Shown: positions 1 to 8,769, counted from the stretch's first letter. The stretch: DNA of 64,000 bases from Micromonospora noduli (GCF_003264365.1 NZ_PYAK01000022.1:37710-101709); one strand, 5' to 3'. Translations and numbers: made by a program. The notes: generated by a model not told the origin, from the letters alone.

Positions 1-202
1 GATGCGTGACGCCGACGTCCGGGTTCCGCTGAAGGACCTGGGTGTGCCGGCCGACTGGCACCCGCACGGCACCCGCGCGCAGATCCTCGCCGACCTGGGC
101 CTGACCGCTCAGGACGTGGCCCGCAACGTCACCGGTTGGATCTCCGGCCTGGATGCCACCCCGGACCGCCTCACCCCGAGCGACGCGGCCGCACAGAACT
201 GA
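1..202 (+). CDS. dxs: 1-deoxy-D-xylulose-5-phosphate synthase, C-terminal end (partial)
   Basis: This frame is open from the left edge and ends at the TGA at 200-202, so only about 66 C-terminal residues are seen. The tail reads VPLKDLGVPADWHPHG, then a T-R-A-Q segment and a final LGLTAQDVARNVTGWI. This matches the end of the third (transketolase C-terminal) domain of DXS, where a G-T/S-R/Q-x-x motif is followed by LGL and an amphipathic last helix. DXS condenses pyruvate and glyceraldehyde-3-phosphate with thiamine diphosphate, the first step of the MEP isoprenoid pathway, in the cytoplasm. The catalytic domains lie outside the window, so the call rests on the tail and on the known actinobacterial neighbourhood of dxs with fadA/fadB and rnd. 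A strong hairpin follows directly. Confidence 0.8.
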   Translation, partial: MRDADVRVPLKDLGVPADWHPHGTRAQILADLGLTAQDVARNVTGWISGLDATPDRLTPSDAAAQN

Positions 203-213
203 CGAGACGAACA

Positions 214-243
214 ACGGCGGGCGTCCCTCGGGACGCCCGCCGT
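214..243 (+). terminator. Terminator after dxs
   Basis: A perfect 13-14 bp G+C-rich inverted repeat (left arm 214-227, right arm 230-243, tight loop) starts 11 bases after the dxs stop. There is no clear U-tract, as is usual for actinobacterial terminators. Confidence 0.8.
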
Positions 244-273
244 CGTGTGTCCATCCCCAATCCCGTCGCCCTG

Positions 274-299
274 CCCACGCCCTCGCGGGCGAGGGTGGG
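274..299 (-). terminator. Hairpin at the 3' end of the minus-strand lipoprotein gene
   Basis: An inverted repeat (core arms ccctcg and cgaggg, extended by ccca/tggg with a small bulge) lies immediately downstream of the stop codon at 301-303 of the minus-strand gene. It probably terminates that gene and backs up the dxs terminator. Confidence 0.5.
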
Positions 300-300
300 G

Positions 301-1494
301 CTAGCGGGGGGAGATTGAGCGGTAGTGGGTTTTGTCGGTGTTGGCGAGGCTGTAGGTCTGGGAGCGGGACGGGGTGGGGATGACCGCCAGGCCGGGGCGT
401 TCGACCAGCAGGGGAGTGCCCGGCGGAACTGACAGGGAACTGTCCCGGGTGGCCCGCCAGCTCAGTACCACCAGCGGCTGACCGGGCACCGGCAGTTGGT
501 ACGCCTGCAACGGGGTGGCCCGGTCGGCGGGTGAGACGACGGGCGCGCTCCCGTCGGCCGGTCGATAGATCACCGCCGTCATCGCGCCGGCGTCGGTGTC
601 CCAGCTGAGCTGCTGCAACTCGGCCGGCTCGCCGCCGCCGAGGGCGACTTCGCCCAGCGAGCGCACGGTGAGCTTCGCCATCGGCCAGGACGTCGGCACC
701 GAGCGTGGGGCGTCCCGGTCCCCGATCCGGCGCGGGATGCTGCCGAAGGGGCCCCGATCGCCGGACAGCACGCAGGTGTCCAGGCCGGTGAGTGCCCGCC
801 GGCCCGTGCCGGACTCGTCGCGGACCAACGGGTAGCGCGGGTCGACGGTGCCGGTGCCCAGGTCGAGCAACCGGTCGGCGGCCCGCCCGCGGGGGAGTGA
901 CTCAGTGGTTCGCAGGGTCGCGGTCACGCCGACGGCCGTGCAGGACGGCACATCGACCGGTGCGCTGAGACCGTCCGCGATGGTCAACGTCCGGTCCTTT
1001 GGCCCGAGGAGGCTCTGCACCCGGGCCGAAACCAGGTAACGCCGGCCACCGGCCGTCTGCACCGGCAGTACGTCGGAGTAGACGAGGTAACCCGGATCGG
1101 TGTACTCGGTGGCGCGGGTCACCGCGTACCGGTCGCCCTCGCGCGTCAGTTGCAGCAGCCAGGACGCGCTTTCGCCGGGCACGTCGGCGGCCACCAGCGC
1201 CACCGGGGCGCCGTCGACCCGACCGGAGAAGAGGATGCCGGACGAGGGCAGGTGCGCGCGGTCGTCGGCCGGCGACCGCCAGCCCCGGACCGCCGCGGTG
1301 ACCGCCGCCGTCGCTGCGGCGTCCCCGGAGAGGTCGCCGCGGGGCGGCCACACGGCGAGGGTGCCGTCCAGGCTGTCGTACCCGACCCGGAGGTCCTGCG
1401 GCTTGCGCTCGGCTACCGGACCGCAGGCCGTGCCGGCCAGCAGCGCGCTCAGCAGGACGGGAAGCGCCCTGCCGTACCGACGGCCTGGAGTCAC
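301..1494 (-). CDS. Putative secreted lipoprotein of unknown function
   Basis: The 397-residue product starts MTPGRRYGRALPVLL and continues into a hydrophobic stretch ending LLAGTACG. This looks like a lipoprotein signal with the lipidated Cys near residue 24; the lipobox is acceptable but not classical. The rest is soluble and presumably extracytoplasmic, with several segments of alternating hydrophobic residues suggesting a beta-rich fold and two widely spaced cysteines (the pairs CTAVG and DTCVLS). I do not recognise a family. The gene is divergent from the membrane protein gene at 1650 across about 155 bases. The start was chosen because the signal peptide begins there and no upstream codon in frame is better placed. 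Confidence 0.75.
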   Translation of the reverse strand: MTPGRRYGRALPVLLSALLAGTACGPVAERKPQDLRVGYDSLDGTLAVWPPRGDLSGDAAATAAVTAAVRGWRSPADDRAHLPSSGILFSGRVDGAPVALVAADVPGESASWLLQLTREGDRYAVTRATEYTDPGYLVYSDVLPVQTAGGRRYLVSARVQSLLGPKDRTLTIADGLSAPVDVPSCTAVGVTATLRTTESLPRGRAADRLLDLGTGTVDPRYPLVRDESGTGRRALTGLDTCVLSGDRGPFGSIPRRIGDRDAPRSVPTSWPMAKLTVRSLGEVALGGGEPAELQQLSWDTDAGAMTAVIYRPADGSAPVVSPADRATPLQAYQLPVPGQPLVVLSWRATRDSSLSVPPGTPLLVERPGLAVIPTPSRSQTYSLANTDKTHYRSISPR

Positions 1495-1611
1495 CTGGCC
1501 CGCCCCCGATCGCCTCGCCGTCGCTGTCGGAAAGCGCCATAGTACGAGATGTCCGATGCGGCACCTCAGTTGGCCGGCATCCGAACCACCACAATGGACA
1601 CCACCGGGGGT

Positions 1612-1640
1612 TTAGGGCGTTTTGGTTGCTCCGGTAGACT
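1612..1640 (+). promoter_or_regulatory. Candidate leaderless promoter for the membrane-protein operon
   Basis: A TAGACT hexamer at 1635-1640 fits the actinobacterial -10 pattern TANNNT and lies only nine bases before the GTG start at 1650. A weak -35-like ttaggg sits 17 bases upstream of it. No Shine-Dalgarno sequence is visible before the GTG, so a leaderless transcript is plausible. Confidence 0.4.
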
Positions 1641-1649
1641 CCGCCGACT

Positions 1650-3671
1650 GTGACGCCTGCCGAGTCCCGCGCCCTGCCCGCGCCGCACCCGGAGGCGGCA
1701 GCCGACTCCGCCGAGCTGGTGAACTACCGCACACCGGCCGGCCTCTTCGCCGGCCCGCCCGCGCTGGCCGCCCCCACCACAGCGCCGGCCGAGCCCGAAG
1801 CGCCGGCGGACCCCGAAACGCCGGCCGAGCCCGAAGCGCCGGCGGACCCCGAAACGCTGGCCGGGCCCGGAGCACCGGCCGAGTCCGAAACGCCGGCCGA
1901 GAGCGCGGTGCCGACGCGGGCTTGGTGGCGTCGGTGGACTCGGCGTCGGCAGCACCTGGCGGTGGGCGGGCTGTTCCTGCTCGCCGCACTCTGGGTGACC
2001 AGCCGGATCTGGTTGGACCCGTCCGGTCGGGTGGCCTCGCTCTACACCGGTGACCCGGCGCAGGTGCAGTTCTTCCTCGCCCACTCGGTACGCGTGGTGC
2101 TGCACGGCGAGTACCCGTTCTACACCGAGCAGTTCAACTACCCGGACGGCGTCAACCTGATGGCCAACACGGCCGTGCTGGCGCTGGGCATCCCGATGGT
2201 CCCGGTGACGCTGCTCTTCGGGCCGGCGGTCTCCTTCGTGGTGCTGGTCACGCTCGGTCTCGCCGGCACCGCCATGGCCTGGTACCTGATGCTCTCCCGC
2301 CACCTGGTGCGTACCCCGCTCGCGGCAGCGGTCGGCGGCTGGTTCTGCGGGTTCTCGCCCGCGATGCTCTCGCACGCCAGTTGGCACCCGAACATCATCA
2401 GCCAGTTCCTGCTGCCGTTCATCGTGTGGCGGGTGCTGGTCCTCACCCGCTCCGGAAAACCGGTTCGGGACGGGGCCCTGCTCGCCCTGCTGGTCACCGC
2501 GCAGGCGTTCATCAACGAGGAGATCCTGCTCTTCACGGCGCTGGCCTGCGGCGTCTTCCTGCTGGCGGTGCTGGCCCAGGAGCCGGCCCGGTGGCAGGCG
2601 GCGTGGCGACCCCTGGGCGTCGGCGTGGTGACCTGCGCGCTGCTGGCCGGGGCGCTGCTGGCGTACCCGCTCTACGTGCAGTTCGCCGGGCCGATGGCCT
2701 ACCACGGGCTCAGCGACGCGGTGAAGGACTATGGCAACGACATCGCCGCCTTCTTCGCCCCGGGCTCGCCCACCCTCGGCGGCAACCAGCGGGCCAACAT
2801 CAACCTGGCGCCGAACTACTCGGAGGAGAACGCCTTCTTCGGCTGGAGCCTGTCGATGCTGGCCATCGGCATCGTGGTCTGGCTGCGCCGGGAGTTGATC
2901 GTTCGGGCGCTCGCGGTGACCGGCGTGTTCTTCGCCGTGCTCTCCCTCGGCGAGCGGGTCTCCTGGTGGGACCGCGAGCTGATCACCGGGCCGTGGCAGT
3001 GGTTGGTCCACCTGCCGCTGCTGGACGCGGTGGTGCCGACCCGGTTCGGGCTCATCACCAGCGTGGTGATCGGCCTGCTGCTGGCGCTCGCCGTCGAGCG
3101 GGCCTGGGCGCTACGCCCGGCCGACCGCCGTACCGTCCACGTGCTCACCGCCGCGGGCCTGGCCTTCGCGCTGCTGCCGATCGCACCGATGCCGCTGCGG
3201 ATGGTCTCCCGGCCGCCGGTGCCGGACTTCATCACTGCGGACCGGTGGCGGGCTTACGTCGGCCCGGACCAGACGCTGGTGCCGATCCCGGTGCCCAGCA
3301 TGGGCAACACGCACGGCATGCGCTGGGCCGCGGCCACCAACCTCGACTTCAAGATCCCCGGCGGTTACTTCCTCGCGCCCCGCAACGGCAACACCGGTGA
3401 CGCGGGCCGGTTCGGCGGTCGTCCCAGCGGGGTGGGTCAGATGCTGGAGGAGGTGGCGACCACCGGCCGTACGCCCAAGCTGGACGACCGGCAGCGTCGG
3501 CGCTTCGCCGACGAACTGCGGCACTGGCGGGCGGCGATCCTGGTGCTGCCCGTGCGGCAGCAGAACGCCGAGCCACTGCGACGTACGGTCGAGGAGCTGG
3601 TCGGCCCGGGCCGCCAGGAGTTGGATGTCTGGGTCTGGGACGTCCGGACGCTCACCGACCGTTCGGTCTGA
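1650..3671 (+). CDS. Polytopic membrane protein, GT-C/YfhO-like, paralogue 1
   Basis: A 673-residue integral membrane protein. The first 95 residues are a Pro/Glu/Ala-rich cytoplasmic tail with repeats, then TM1 (about 108-125) and roughly ten more hydrophobic helices. A large polar C-terminal domain of about 170 residues follows. The segment PDGVNLMANT after the first external loop, the ...INEE.L.FTALA helix and the C-terminal RHWRAAILVLPV...WVWDVR are shared with the next two genes, so these three form a family. The helix topology and the acidic residue in the first loop resemble GT-C-type glycosyltransferases that use polyprenyl-phosphate sugars, but I cannot show a donor site. The GTG start at 1650 lacks an SD and may be leaderless. 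The stop overlaps the next ATG by one base, so the two are co-transcribed. Confidence 0.75.
   Translation: MTPAESRALPAPHPEAAADSAELVNYRTPAGLFAGPPALAAPTTAPAEPEAPADPETPAEPEAPADPETLAGPGAPAESETPAESAVPTRAWWRRWTRRRQHLAVGGLFLLAALWVTSRIWLDPSGRVASLYTGDPAQVQFFLAHSVRVVLHGEYPFYTEQFNYPDGVNLMANTAVLALGIPMVPVTLLFGPAVSFVVLVTLGLAGTAMAWYLMLSRHLVRTPLAAAVGGWFCGFSPAMLSHASWHPNIISQFLLPFIVWRVLVLTRSGKPVRDGALLALLVTAQAFINEEILLFTALACGVFLLAVLAQEPARWQAAWRPLGVGVVTCALLAGALLAYPLYVQFAGPMAYHGLSDAVKDYGNDIAAFFAPGSPTLGGNQRANINLAPNYSEENAFFGWSLSMLAIGIVVWLRRELIVRALAVTGVFFAVLSLGERVSWWDRELITGPWQWLVHLPLLDAVVPTRFGLITSVVIGLLLALAVERAWALRPADRRTVHVLTAAGLAFALLPIAPMPLRMVSRPPVPDFITADRWRAYVGPDQTLVPIPVPSMGNTHGMRWAAATNLDFKIPGGYFLAPRNGNTGDAGRFGGRPSGVGQMLEEVATTGRTPKLDDRQRRRFADELRHWRAAILVLPVRQQNAEPLRRTVEELVGPGRQELDVWVWDVRTLTDRSV
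1788..1895 (+). repeat. Three 36-bp in-frame tandem repeats (PAEPEAPADPET type)
   Basis: Units 1788-1823 and 1824-1859 differ at one base; 1860-1895 is a diverged third unit. They encode a charged Pro/Ala/Glu spacer in the cytoplasmic N-terminal tail of the membrane protein. Such units are prone to length change by slippage. Confidence 0.9.
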
Positions 3672-5467
3672 TGGCCACCGGGACGACGTCCCCGAACACC
3701 TCGTTGCCGGCGACGGGCGGCACGTCCCGTCCGGCCTGGCTGCGGGACGCGCTGGTGGTGGCCGGCTATCTGGGCCTCGCGGTGCTGGTGACCAGCGAGC
3801 AGTGGGGCCGCCCGTGGCAGCTGTTCCACCAGGCGGGTGACCAGATCCTCTTCGAGTGGATGCTGGCCCACGCGGCGCATGCCGTGGTGGAGGGGGAGAA
3901 CCCGCTTTTCAGTACCGGGTTGAACGCGCCCGACGGGGTCAACCTGATGGCGAACACCTCGGTGCTCGGCCTGGGTGTCCCGCTCACCCCGGTCACCCTG
4001 CTCTTCGGCTCGCAGGTGGCGTTCTGCGTGGCGGTCGTCTGCTGCCTCGCCGGGACCGCCGTCGCCTGGTACGTGCTGCTGCGTCGCCGGCTGGTCGGCG
4101 CCCGGGCCCCGGCCGCGGTGGGTGGGCTGATCTGTGGCTTCGCCCCGGGCATGATCGCTCAGGCGGGCGCGCACCTGCACATCGCCGCCCAGTTCCTGGT
4201 GCCCGCGATCCTCGCCCTGGTGTTCCGCCCCGCCTCGGAGACGACGCGACACGGCGTGTGGCGGCCCGGCGTCGGCCTGGGGCTGCTGCTCGTCTGGCAG
4301 GTCTTCATCGGCGAGGAGGTGCTGGTCTTCCTGGTGCTCGCGGCCGGCGTCTTCGCGCTGGGTTACGCGCTCGCCGACCGGGTGGCCGCACGGCGGCTGG
4401 CGCCGGCCCTCTTCGGCCGACTCGCGGTGGCGGCCGGCGTGGCGGCGGTGCCGCTGGCGTACCCGCTGTGGTTCCAGTTCCACGGCCCGCAGCACTACTC
4501 CGGGATGGCGTTCGCCACGCAGGGCTTCCAACTGGACGTCGCCTCGTTCACCGCGTCGGCCCGGCAGACGGTGCTGGGTGACGACTGGCTGCCGGGGTTG
4601 CTCTCGCCGAATCCGACCGAGGAGAACTCGTTCTTCGGCCCGGGCCTGCTGGTGCTCGCCGTGGTGATCGTGATCTGGCAGTGGCGACGACCGCTGGTCC
4701 GGGCACTGGCCGCCTGCGGCGTGGTCTTCGCCCTGCTCTCGCTCGGCGACGAGCTGCGGGTGGACGGTGAGGCCACCGGCATTCCGGGGCCGTACCGGCT
4801 GGTCAGCGGGCTGCCGTTGCTCGATCTCGCGGTGCCGGCCCGGTTCGCGCTGGTCTGCGTACCGGTGCTGGGTGTGCTGGTGGCCCTGTCCCTGGACCGG
4901 GTCCGGGCCGCGCGCGGGCCGAACGTGGCGCCGGGCCTACCGGTGCGGCTGCTGTGGGCCGGCGCGGTCGCCGCCGCGTTGCTGCCCCTGATTCCGACGC
5001 CGATCCGCGTGGTGCCGGTCGCGCCGGTGCCGGCGTTTCTCGCCACCGGTGGCTGGCGTCCGCTGGTGCCGCCGGGCCGGACGGTGGTCGCGGTGCCCCC
5101 GGTCACCGGTGCCGGGCGCAGCCCGGTGATGCTCTGGTCCGCCCGTACCGCTCTGGGGTTCGCCGCGCCGGGCGGCTACTTCATCGGCCCCAGCGGCCCG
5201 GACGACCCGGCGGCCCGCTGGGGCGCGCCGGACCGGCCCACGTCGGTGCTGCTGCGGCAGGTGGCCGAGACCGGCGCGGTGCCGGTGCTCACCGACGCCG
5301 ACCGCCGCCAGGCCGTCGAGGACCTGCGGCACTGGCGTGCCGCGGTGGTCGTACTCGGGCACCTGGAGCACGGTGACCCGGTCCGCCGAACGGTCGACGA
5401 CCTGCTCGGCCCGGGCCGACCGGTCGACGGCGGATGGTTGTGGGACGTCCGGGACCGGGTCGGCTGA
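3671..5467 (+). CDS. Polytopic membrane protein, GT-C/YfhO-like, paralogue 2
   Basis: A 598-residue membrane protein with a short N-terminal tail, TM1 near residue 25-42, about ten further hydrophobic helices and a C-terminal polar domain. It has the same landmarks as its upstream neighbour: NAPDGVNLMANTSVLGLGVP, a GEEVLVFLVLAAG helix, and the C-terminal DLRHWRAAVVVL and WLWDVRD. It lacks the long repetitive N-terminal tail. The ATG overlaps the preceding TGA by one base (tgatg), indicating translational coupling. It converges on a third paralogue with no base between the two stop codons. The likely role is transfer or transport of lipid-linked sugars at the membrane; this is inferred from topology only. 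Confidence 0.75.
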   Translation: MATGTTSPNTSLPATGGTSRPAWLRDALVVAGYLGLAVLVTSEQWGRPWQLFHQAGDQILFEWMLAHAAHAVVEGENPLFSTGLNAPDGVNLMANTSVLGLGVPLTPVTLLFGSQVAFCVAVVCCLAGTAVAWYVLLRRRLVGARAPAAVGGLICGFAPGMIAQAGAHLHIAAQFLVPAILALVFRPASETTRHGVWRPGVGLGLLLVWQVFIGEEVLVFLVLAAGVFALGYALADRVAARRLAPALFGRLAVAAGVAAVPLAYPLWFQFHGPQHYSGMAFATQGFQLDVASFTASARQTVLGDDWLPGLLSPNPTEENSFFGPGLLVLAVVIVIWQWRRPLVRALAACGVVFALLSLGDELRVDGEATGIPGPYRLVSGLPLLDLAVPARFALVCVPVLGVLVALSLDRVRAARGPNVAPGLPVRLLWAGAVAAALLPLIPTPIRVVPVAPVPAFLATGGWRPLVPPGRTVVAVPPVTGAGRSPVMLWSARTALGFAAPGGYFIGPSGPDDPAARWGAPDRPTSVLLRQVAETGAVPVLTDADRRQAVEDLRHWRAAVVVLGHLEHGDPVRRTVDDLLGPGRPVDGGWLWDVRDRVG

Positions 5468-7366
5468 CTAACCCACCAGGGCGCGCACGTCCCACACCCA
5501 GACGTCGTCGACCCGCTGCGGTGGCCCGAGCAGGGCGGTGACCAGCTCACGGAGCACCGCCTCGCGGGGGTGCGCCCCGAGCACCACCACCGACGCCCGC
5601 CAGAACCGCAGGTCCTCGACAATTTGGCGGCGGTTCTCGTCGGTCAGCGCCGGAACGGTGCCGCTGTCCATGGTGGAGTAGATGAGGGAGCTGGTCGGTC
5701 GGTTCGGCGCACCGAAGACCCCCTCACCCAGCTCGTTCGGGCCGATGAAGTAGCCGCCCGGAACGGGGAACTCCTGCCCGGTCAGCGCACTCCACCGCAG
5801 CGTCGGCAGACCGTGCACGTTGCTCGGGATCGGCACCGGCACCAGGGTTCGACCCGCCGGCACGTACGGCCGCCAGCCGCCCGCGGTGATGAAGTGCGGC
5901 GGTGGGTCGATCTGCTGGGCGGGCAGTGGGCGGGGGAAGAGCGGCAGCACGGCGAGGGCGACCGCCGCGTACCCCACCGGGCGCAGCCACCGACGGCGCG
6001 ACGCGACCGGGCCGGTGGGCTTGGCGGGCTCGGGGGACACAGCCGGGGCCCCTTCGGCGGAGCGCTGGGCCGGCACCCGCGGCCGGTCGGCCGCCGGGCG
6101 CCCCTGGCGGTGCGCGGCGTCCCAGGTCAACGCGAGCAGTACGCCCACCGCGGCGGCGACCACCAGCGTCAACCGGGTCGGCATCATCATCTCGACCAGC
6201 GGCAGGTCGTCCGACACGTACGACCAAGGGCCGCGCACACCGGTCTCCACACCGTTGAAGCGCACCCACGGCCCGATCGCGGCCACGCTGAACACCACGA
6301 TGAGCACCGCGGCGATCCGGGCGGCCAGCGAGCGGCGTACGAGCAGCACCAGAGCCACCACCGAGAGCAGCACCAGCGGCCAACCGAACCAGGTGTTCTG
6401 CTCGGTCAGACCGATCGTCTTCTCCACGGCCGGGTCACCGGCCCAGGTGTCCCGGGCGAAGGTGACGAAGGCGACCAGGTCCTCGCCCCAGTTGTGGAAG
6501 ACGCCGCCCTGCAGGCCCCGGTAGGACTGCGGGCCGTTGAACTGGAACCAGATCGGGTACGCGGTGAGCACAAGGGCCAGCCCGCCGGCGACGCCGAGCC
6601 CGGCCAGGAACGTGCCGGCGGCGGCCCGGGTGGCCCGAGGCCGCTGCACGGCGTATGCCAGCACGATGACCAGGCAGGCCAGCGCGGTGAGCAGCAGCAT
6701 CTCCTCGTTGATGAAGATCTGGTACGCCACCAGCGCACCGAGCACGAGCCCGTTGCGGCGCCACCGGCCCGGCTCACCCAGGGTCAGCACCCGCACCACG
6801 ATCAGCGGGAGCAGGAAGTTGGAAACGAAGTTCGGTTGGCCGTTGGCGTGGTGGATGATTCCCGGCGCGAAGCCGAGGAACGCGCCGCCGACGAACGCCG
6901 CCGCACGGGAGCGCACCAGGTGGCGGGAGAGCATCCAGTAGCCGGTGCCGGCGGTAGCCGCCAGCGCCGCGCCCAGGTAGAGCGCGTACATCACCTGAGG
7001 GCCGAGCAGCATCGTCAGCGGAGCCAGCGGCAGGGTCACCCCGAGCAGCGAGGTGTTGGCCATCATGTTCACCCCGTCCGGGGCGTTCTGACGGGCCGTG
7101 AACAGCGGGTTCTCCAGGTGCCGCACCGAGTACTCGCCGTGCGCGAACAGCCACTCGAACCAACTGTGATCGGTGGGCAGGTGCGAGGAGACCCGGCCGT
7201 TGACGTCACCCCAGTAGTTGAGGCAGACGAACACGCCCAGCAGCACATAGGCTCCGAGGGCCAACAGGTCGGCTCGGGCCGGACGGCGTCGAGGCCGTCG
7301 TGTCGACTCGGCCTCGGCCGGGTCGACGTCGGTCACGGGATTCAGCGAAGGGTCTACCACCGGCAC
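5468..7366 (-). CDS. Polytopic membrane protein, GT-C/YfhO-like, paralogue 3
   Basis: This minus-strand paralogue of the two genes to its left has the same sequence landmarks (NAPDGVNMMANTSLLGVTLP, INEEMLLLTALACL, RFWRASVVVL, VWVWDVRALV) and about eleven membrane helices. A proline-rich cytoplasmic linker (about residues 400-460) precedes its last helix. The start is uncertain: the frame is open up to 7450, but a good SD is absent and the divergent gene begins at 7489, so I chose the GTG at 7366; GTG codons a little downstream (for example the one encoding the V before TDVDPAEAE) are also possible. Its stop TAG at 5468-5470 directly abuts the TGA of the convergent paralogue. Confidence 0.7.
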   Translation of the reverse strand: MPVVDPSLNPVTDVDPAEAESTRRPRRRPARADLLALGAYVLLGVFVCLNYWGDVNGRVSSHLPTDHSWFEWLFAHGEYSVRHLENPLFTARQNAPDGVNMMANTSLLGVTLPLAPLTMLLGPQVMYALYLGAALAATAGTGYWMLSRHLVRSRAAAFVGGAFLGFAPGIIHHANGQPNFVSNFLLPLIVVRVLTLGEPGRWRRNGLVLGALVAYQIFINEEMLLLTALACLVIVLAYAVQRPRATRAAAGTFLAGLGVAGGLALVLTAYPIWFQFNGPQSYRGLQGGVFHNWGEDLVAFVTFARDTWAGDPAVEKTIGLTEQNTWFGWPLVLLSVVALVLLVRRSLAARIAAVLIVVFSVAAIGPWVRFNGVETGVRGPWSYVSDDLPLVEMMMPTRLTLVVAAAVGVLLALTWDAAHRQGRPAADRPRVPAQRSAEGAPAVSPEPAKPTGPVASRRRWLRPVGYAAVALAVLPLFPRPLPAQQIDPPPHFITAGGWRPYVPAGRTLVPVPIPSNVHGLPTLRWSALTGQEFPVPGGYFIGPNELGEGVFGAPNRPTSSLIYSTMDSGTVPALTDENRRQIVEDLRFWRASVVVLGAHPREAVLRELVTALLGPPQRVDDVWVWDVRALVG

Positions 7367-7475
7367 AGCCACGACGCGCCATCGTACAGGCGGGGTTCCG
7401 TCACTTTTGCCGGGCCGGTGCGCTGACGGTCGGTTTGCCGGGCGGGTCACCCGTCGGCCAGCCTTACCTGGTGAC

Positions 7476-7482
7476 GGAAGGA
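7476..7482 (+). promoter_or_regulatory. Ribosome-binding site that selects a TTG start
   Basis: GGAAGGA lies six bases before the TTG at 7489. This makes TTG a better start than the GTG at 7471 or any ATG further upstream. The resulting N-terminus aligns with that of the paralogue encoded next. Confidence 0.65.
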
Positions 7483-7488
7483 CGGTCC

Positions 7489-8769
7489 TTGTCGATCATC
7501 GAGCTGGGCGAGATCCGGGACGAGGCCGCCTCGGCACCTCCGGTTCGCCGCCCGCGCGCCGCTGGTCGCCCGCTGCGCAGCGCGACTGTGCTGTTGCTCA
7601 GCCTGGTGGTGCTGGCCGGTGCCGCGCCACCAACGCAGCGAACGGTGAGCGTGGTGCCGGCGTCGCGGACGGCCACCGCGTACCTGGCCGGAGACGGCGT
7701 CTTCGTTGTCGATCCGCCGACACCCGGCGGGGACCGGTACCTGACCGCGTACGCCCAGCCGGCACCGACCGGCGCTGGGGTGCGGCGGCGGTGGCAGGCG
7801 CCGCTGGCCCGCACCGGTAACTACCTCGACGTCCGGGTCGAACGGGGCCTGGTGCTGGCGTTGGCGGTCAACGCCCCCAACCGGCTGTTCCAGACCACCG
7901 CCTTCGACACCGCGACGGGCCGGCAACGCTGGCAGCATCCCGGTGCTCCCCAGCCGACGCCCGGCGGTGGCCTGCTGGTGACCAATGGCCGCGAGGACGG
8001 GTCGGGCGCGATGAGCGGGGTTGAGCCCGACACCGGCCTGGTGCTCTGGTCGGTGCCGCTTCCGCCGGCCGCCAGCCCCACCTACCACCTCACTCCCGAG
8101 GGGCAGGTCGACCGGTTTGTGCTCCTGCAACCGACCGGTGAGGTGCAGGTGTACGACGCCGGCACCGGCCAGCTGCTGCGCAGCATCGACACGCTGCCCG
8201 GTGACCGGTCGGCGTACCAACGGGTGCAGATCGTCGACGACCTGCTGCTGCTCGTCCCGCCGGGCAGCACCCGGCTGGTGAGCTTCGGGCTGTCCGAGTT
8301 GGAGCCACTGTGGACGGCGGAGGTGACGCTGGTGTCGCATGTGCTCGAATGCGGTGGTCTGCTCTGCGCGGTACCGCAGACCGGCGGCGTCCAGGTGCTC
8401 GACCCGGCCACCGGATCGGTGCGGTGGTCGGAACCGGGCCAGGACGTCCTGGCGGACGTCCGGTACGGTCGGCTACTGATGGCCAGGCCCGGCCAGGGGT
8501 ACGCGGTGCGGGACGCGGCCACCGGGCAGGTACGGACCGAACTGGGCGCGTGGAGTCTGATGCCGGTGCTGCGGCCGGACGATCCGCTGGTCGGTGTGCG
8601 GCGGGGTGACGACGGTCGGATGGTCGTCGCCGAACTGGACCTGGTGGCCGGCCGAACGCGGATCGTCGACGTGCTGCCGGGCATCGCGGGCAGTTGCCAG
8701 GCGTCCCTGCCGGTCCTGCTCTGCCAGCGCCTCGACGGCACGACCGCTCTGTGGAGGTTGACGCGGTGA
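7489..8769 (+). CDS. Membrane-anchored PQQ-type beta-propeller protein, paralogue 1
   Basis: The product (426 residues from the TTG at 7489) has a short cytoplasmic segment with IIELGEIRDE, an Arg-rich stretch and one membrane helix (RSATVLLLSLVVLAGAA). An extracytoplasmic domain of about 360 residues follows. That domain shows repeated propeller-blade signatures of the PQQ/pyrrolo-quinoline repeat type, such as FDTATGRQRWQHPG, PDTGLVLWSVPLP, DAGTGQLLRSID and DPATGSVRWSEPG. Two Cys pairs (ECGGLLCA; CQASLPVLLC) probably form disulphides outside the cell. No catalytic dehydrogenase residues are evident, so a binding or scaffolding role is more likely than PQQ catalysis. It overlaps the next gene by four bases (GTGA). 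Confidence 0.75.
   Translation: MSIIELGEIRDEAASAPPVRRPRAAGRPLRSATVLLLSLVVLAGAAPPTQRTVSVVPASRTATAYLAGDGVFVVDPPTPGGDRYLTAYAQPAPTGAGVRRRWQAPLARTGNYLDVRVERGLVLALAVNAPNRLFQTTAFDTATGRQRWQHPGAPQPTPGGGLLVTNGREDGSGAMSGVEPDTGLVLWSVPLPPAASPTYHLTPEGQVDRFVLLQPTGEVQVYDAGTGQLLRSIDTLPGDRSAYQRVQIVDDLLLLVPPGSTRLVSFGLSELEPLWTAEVTLVSHVLECGGLLCAVPQTGGVQVLDPATGSVRWSEPGQDVLADVRYGRLLMARPGQGYAVRDAATGQVRTELGAWSLMPVLRPDDPLVGVRRGDDGRMVVAELDLVAGRTRIVDVLPGIAGSCQASLPVLLCQRLDGTTALWRLTR

Noticed and set aside
1566..3011. 481-residue open frame opposite the first membrane protein
   Set aside because: It lies wholly antisense to a gene with clear membrane helices, is built of low-complexity His/Gln/Gly/Arg, and has no SD. High third-position G+C opens such frames.
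3437..4531. 364-residue minus-strand frame
   Set aside because: Antisense to two recognised paralogues, of charged low-complexity composition and no family.
5570..7426. 618-residue plus-strand frame
   Set aside because: It is the antisense of the third membrane-protein paralogue and reads as His/Arg/Gln-rich noise.
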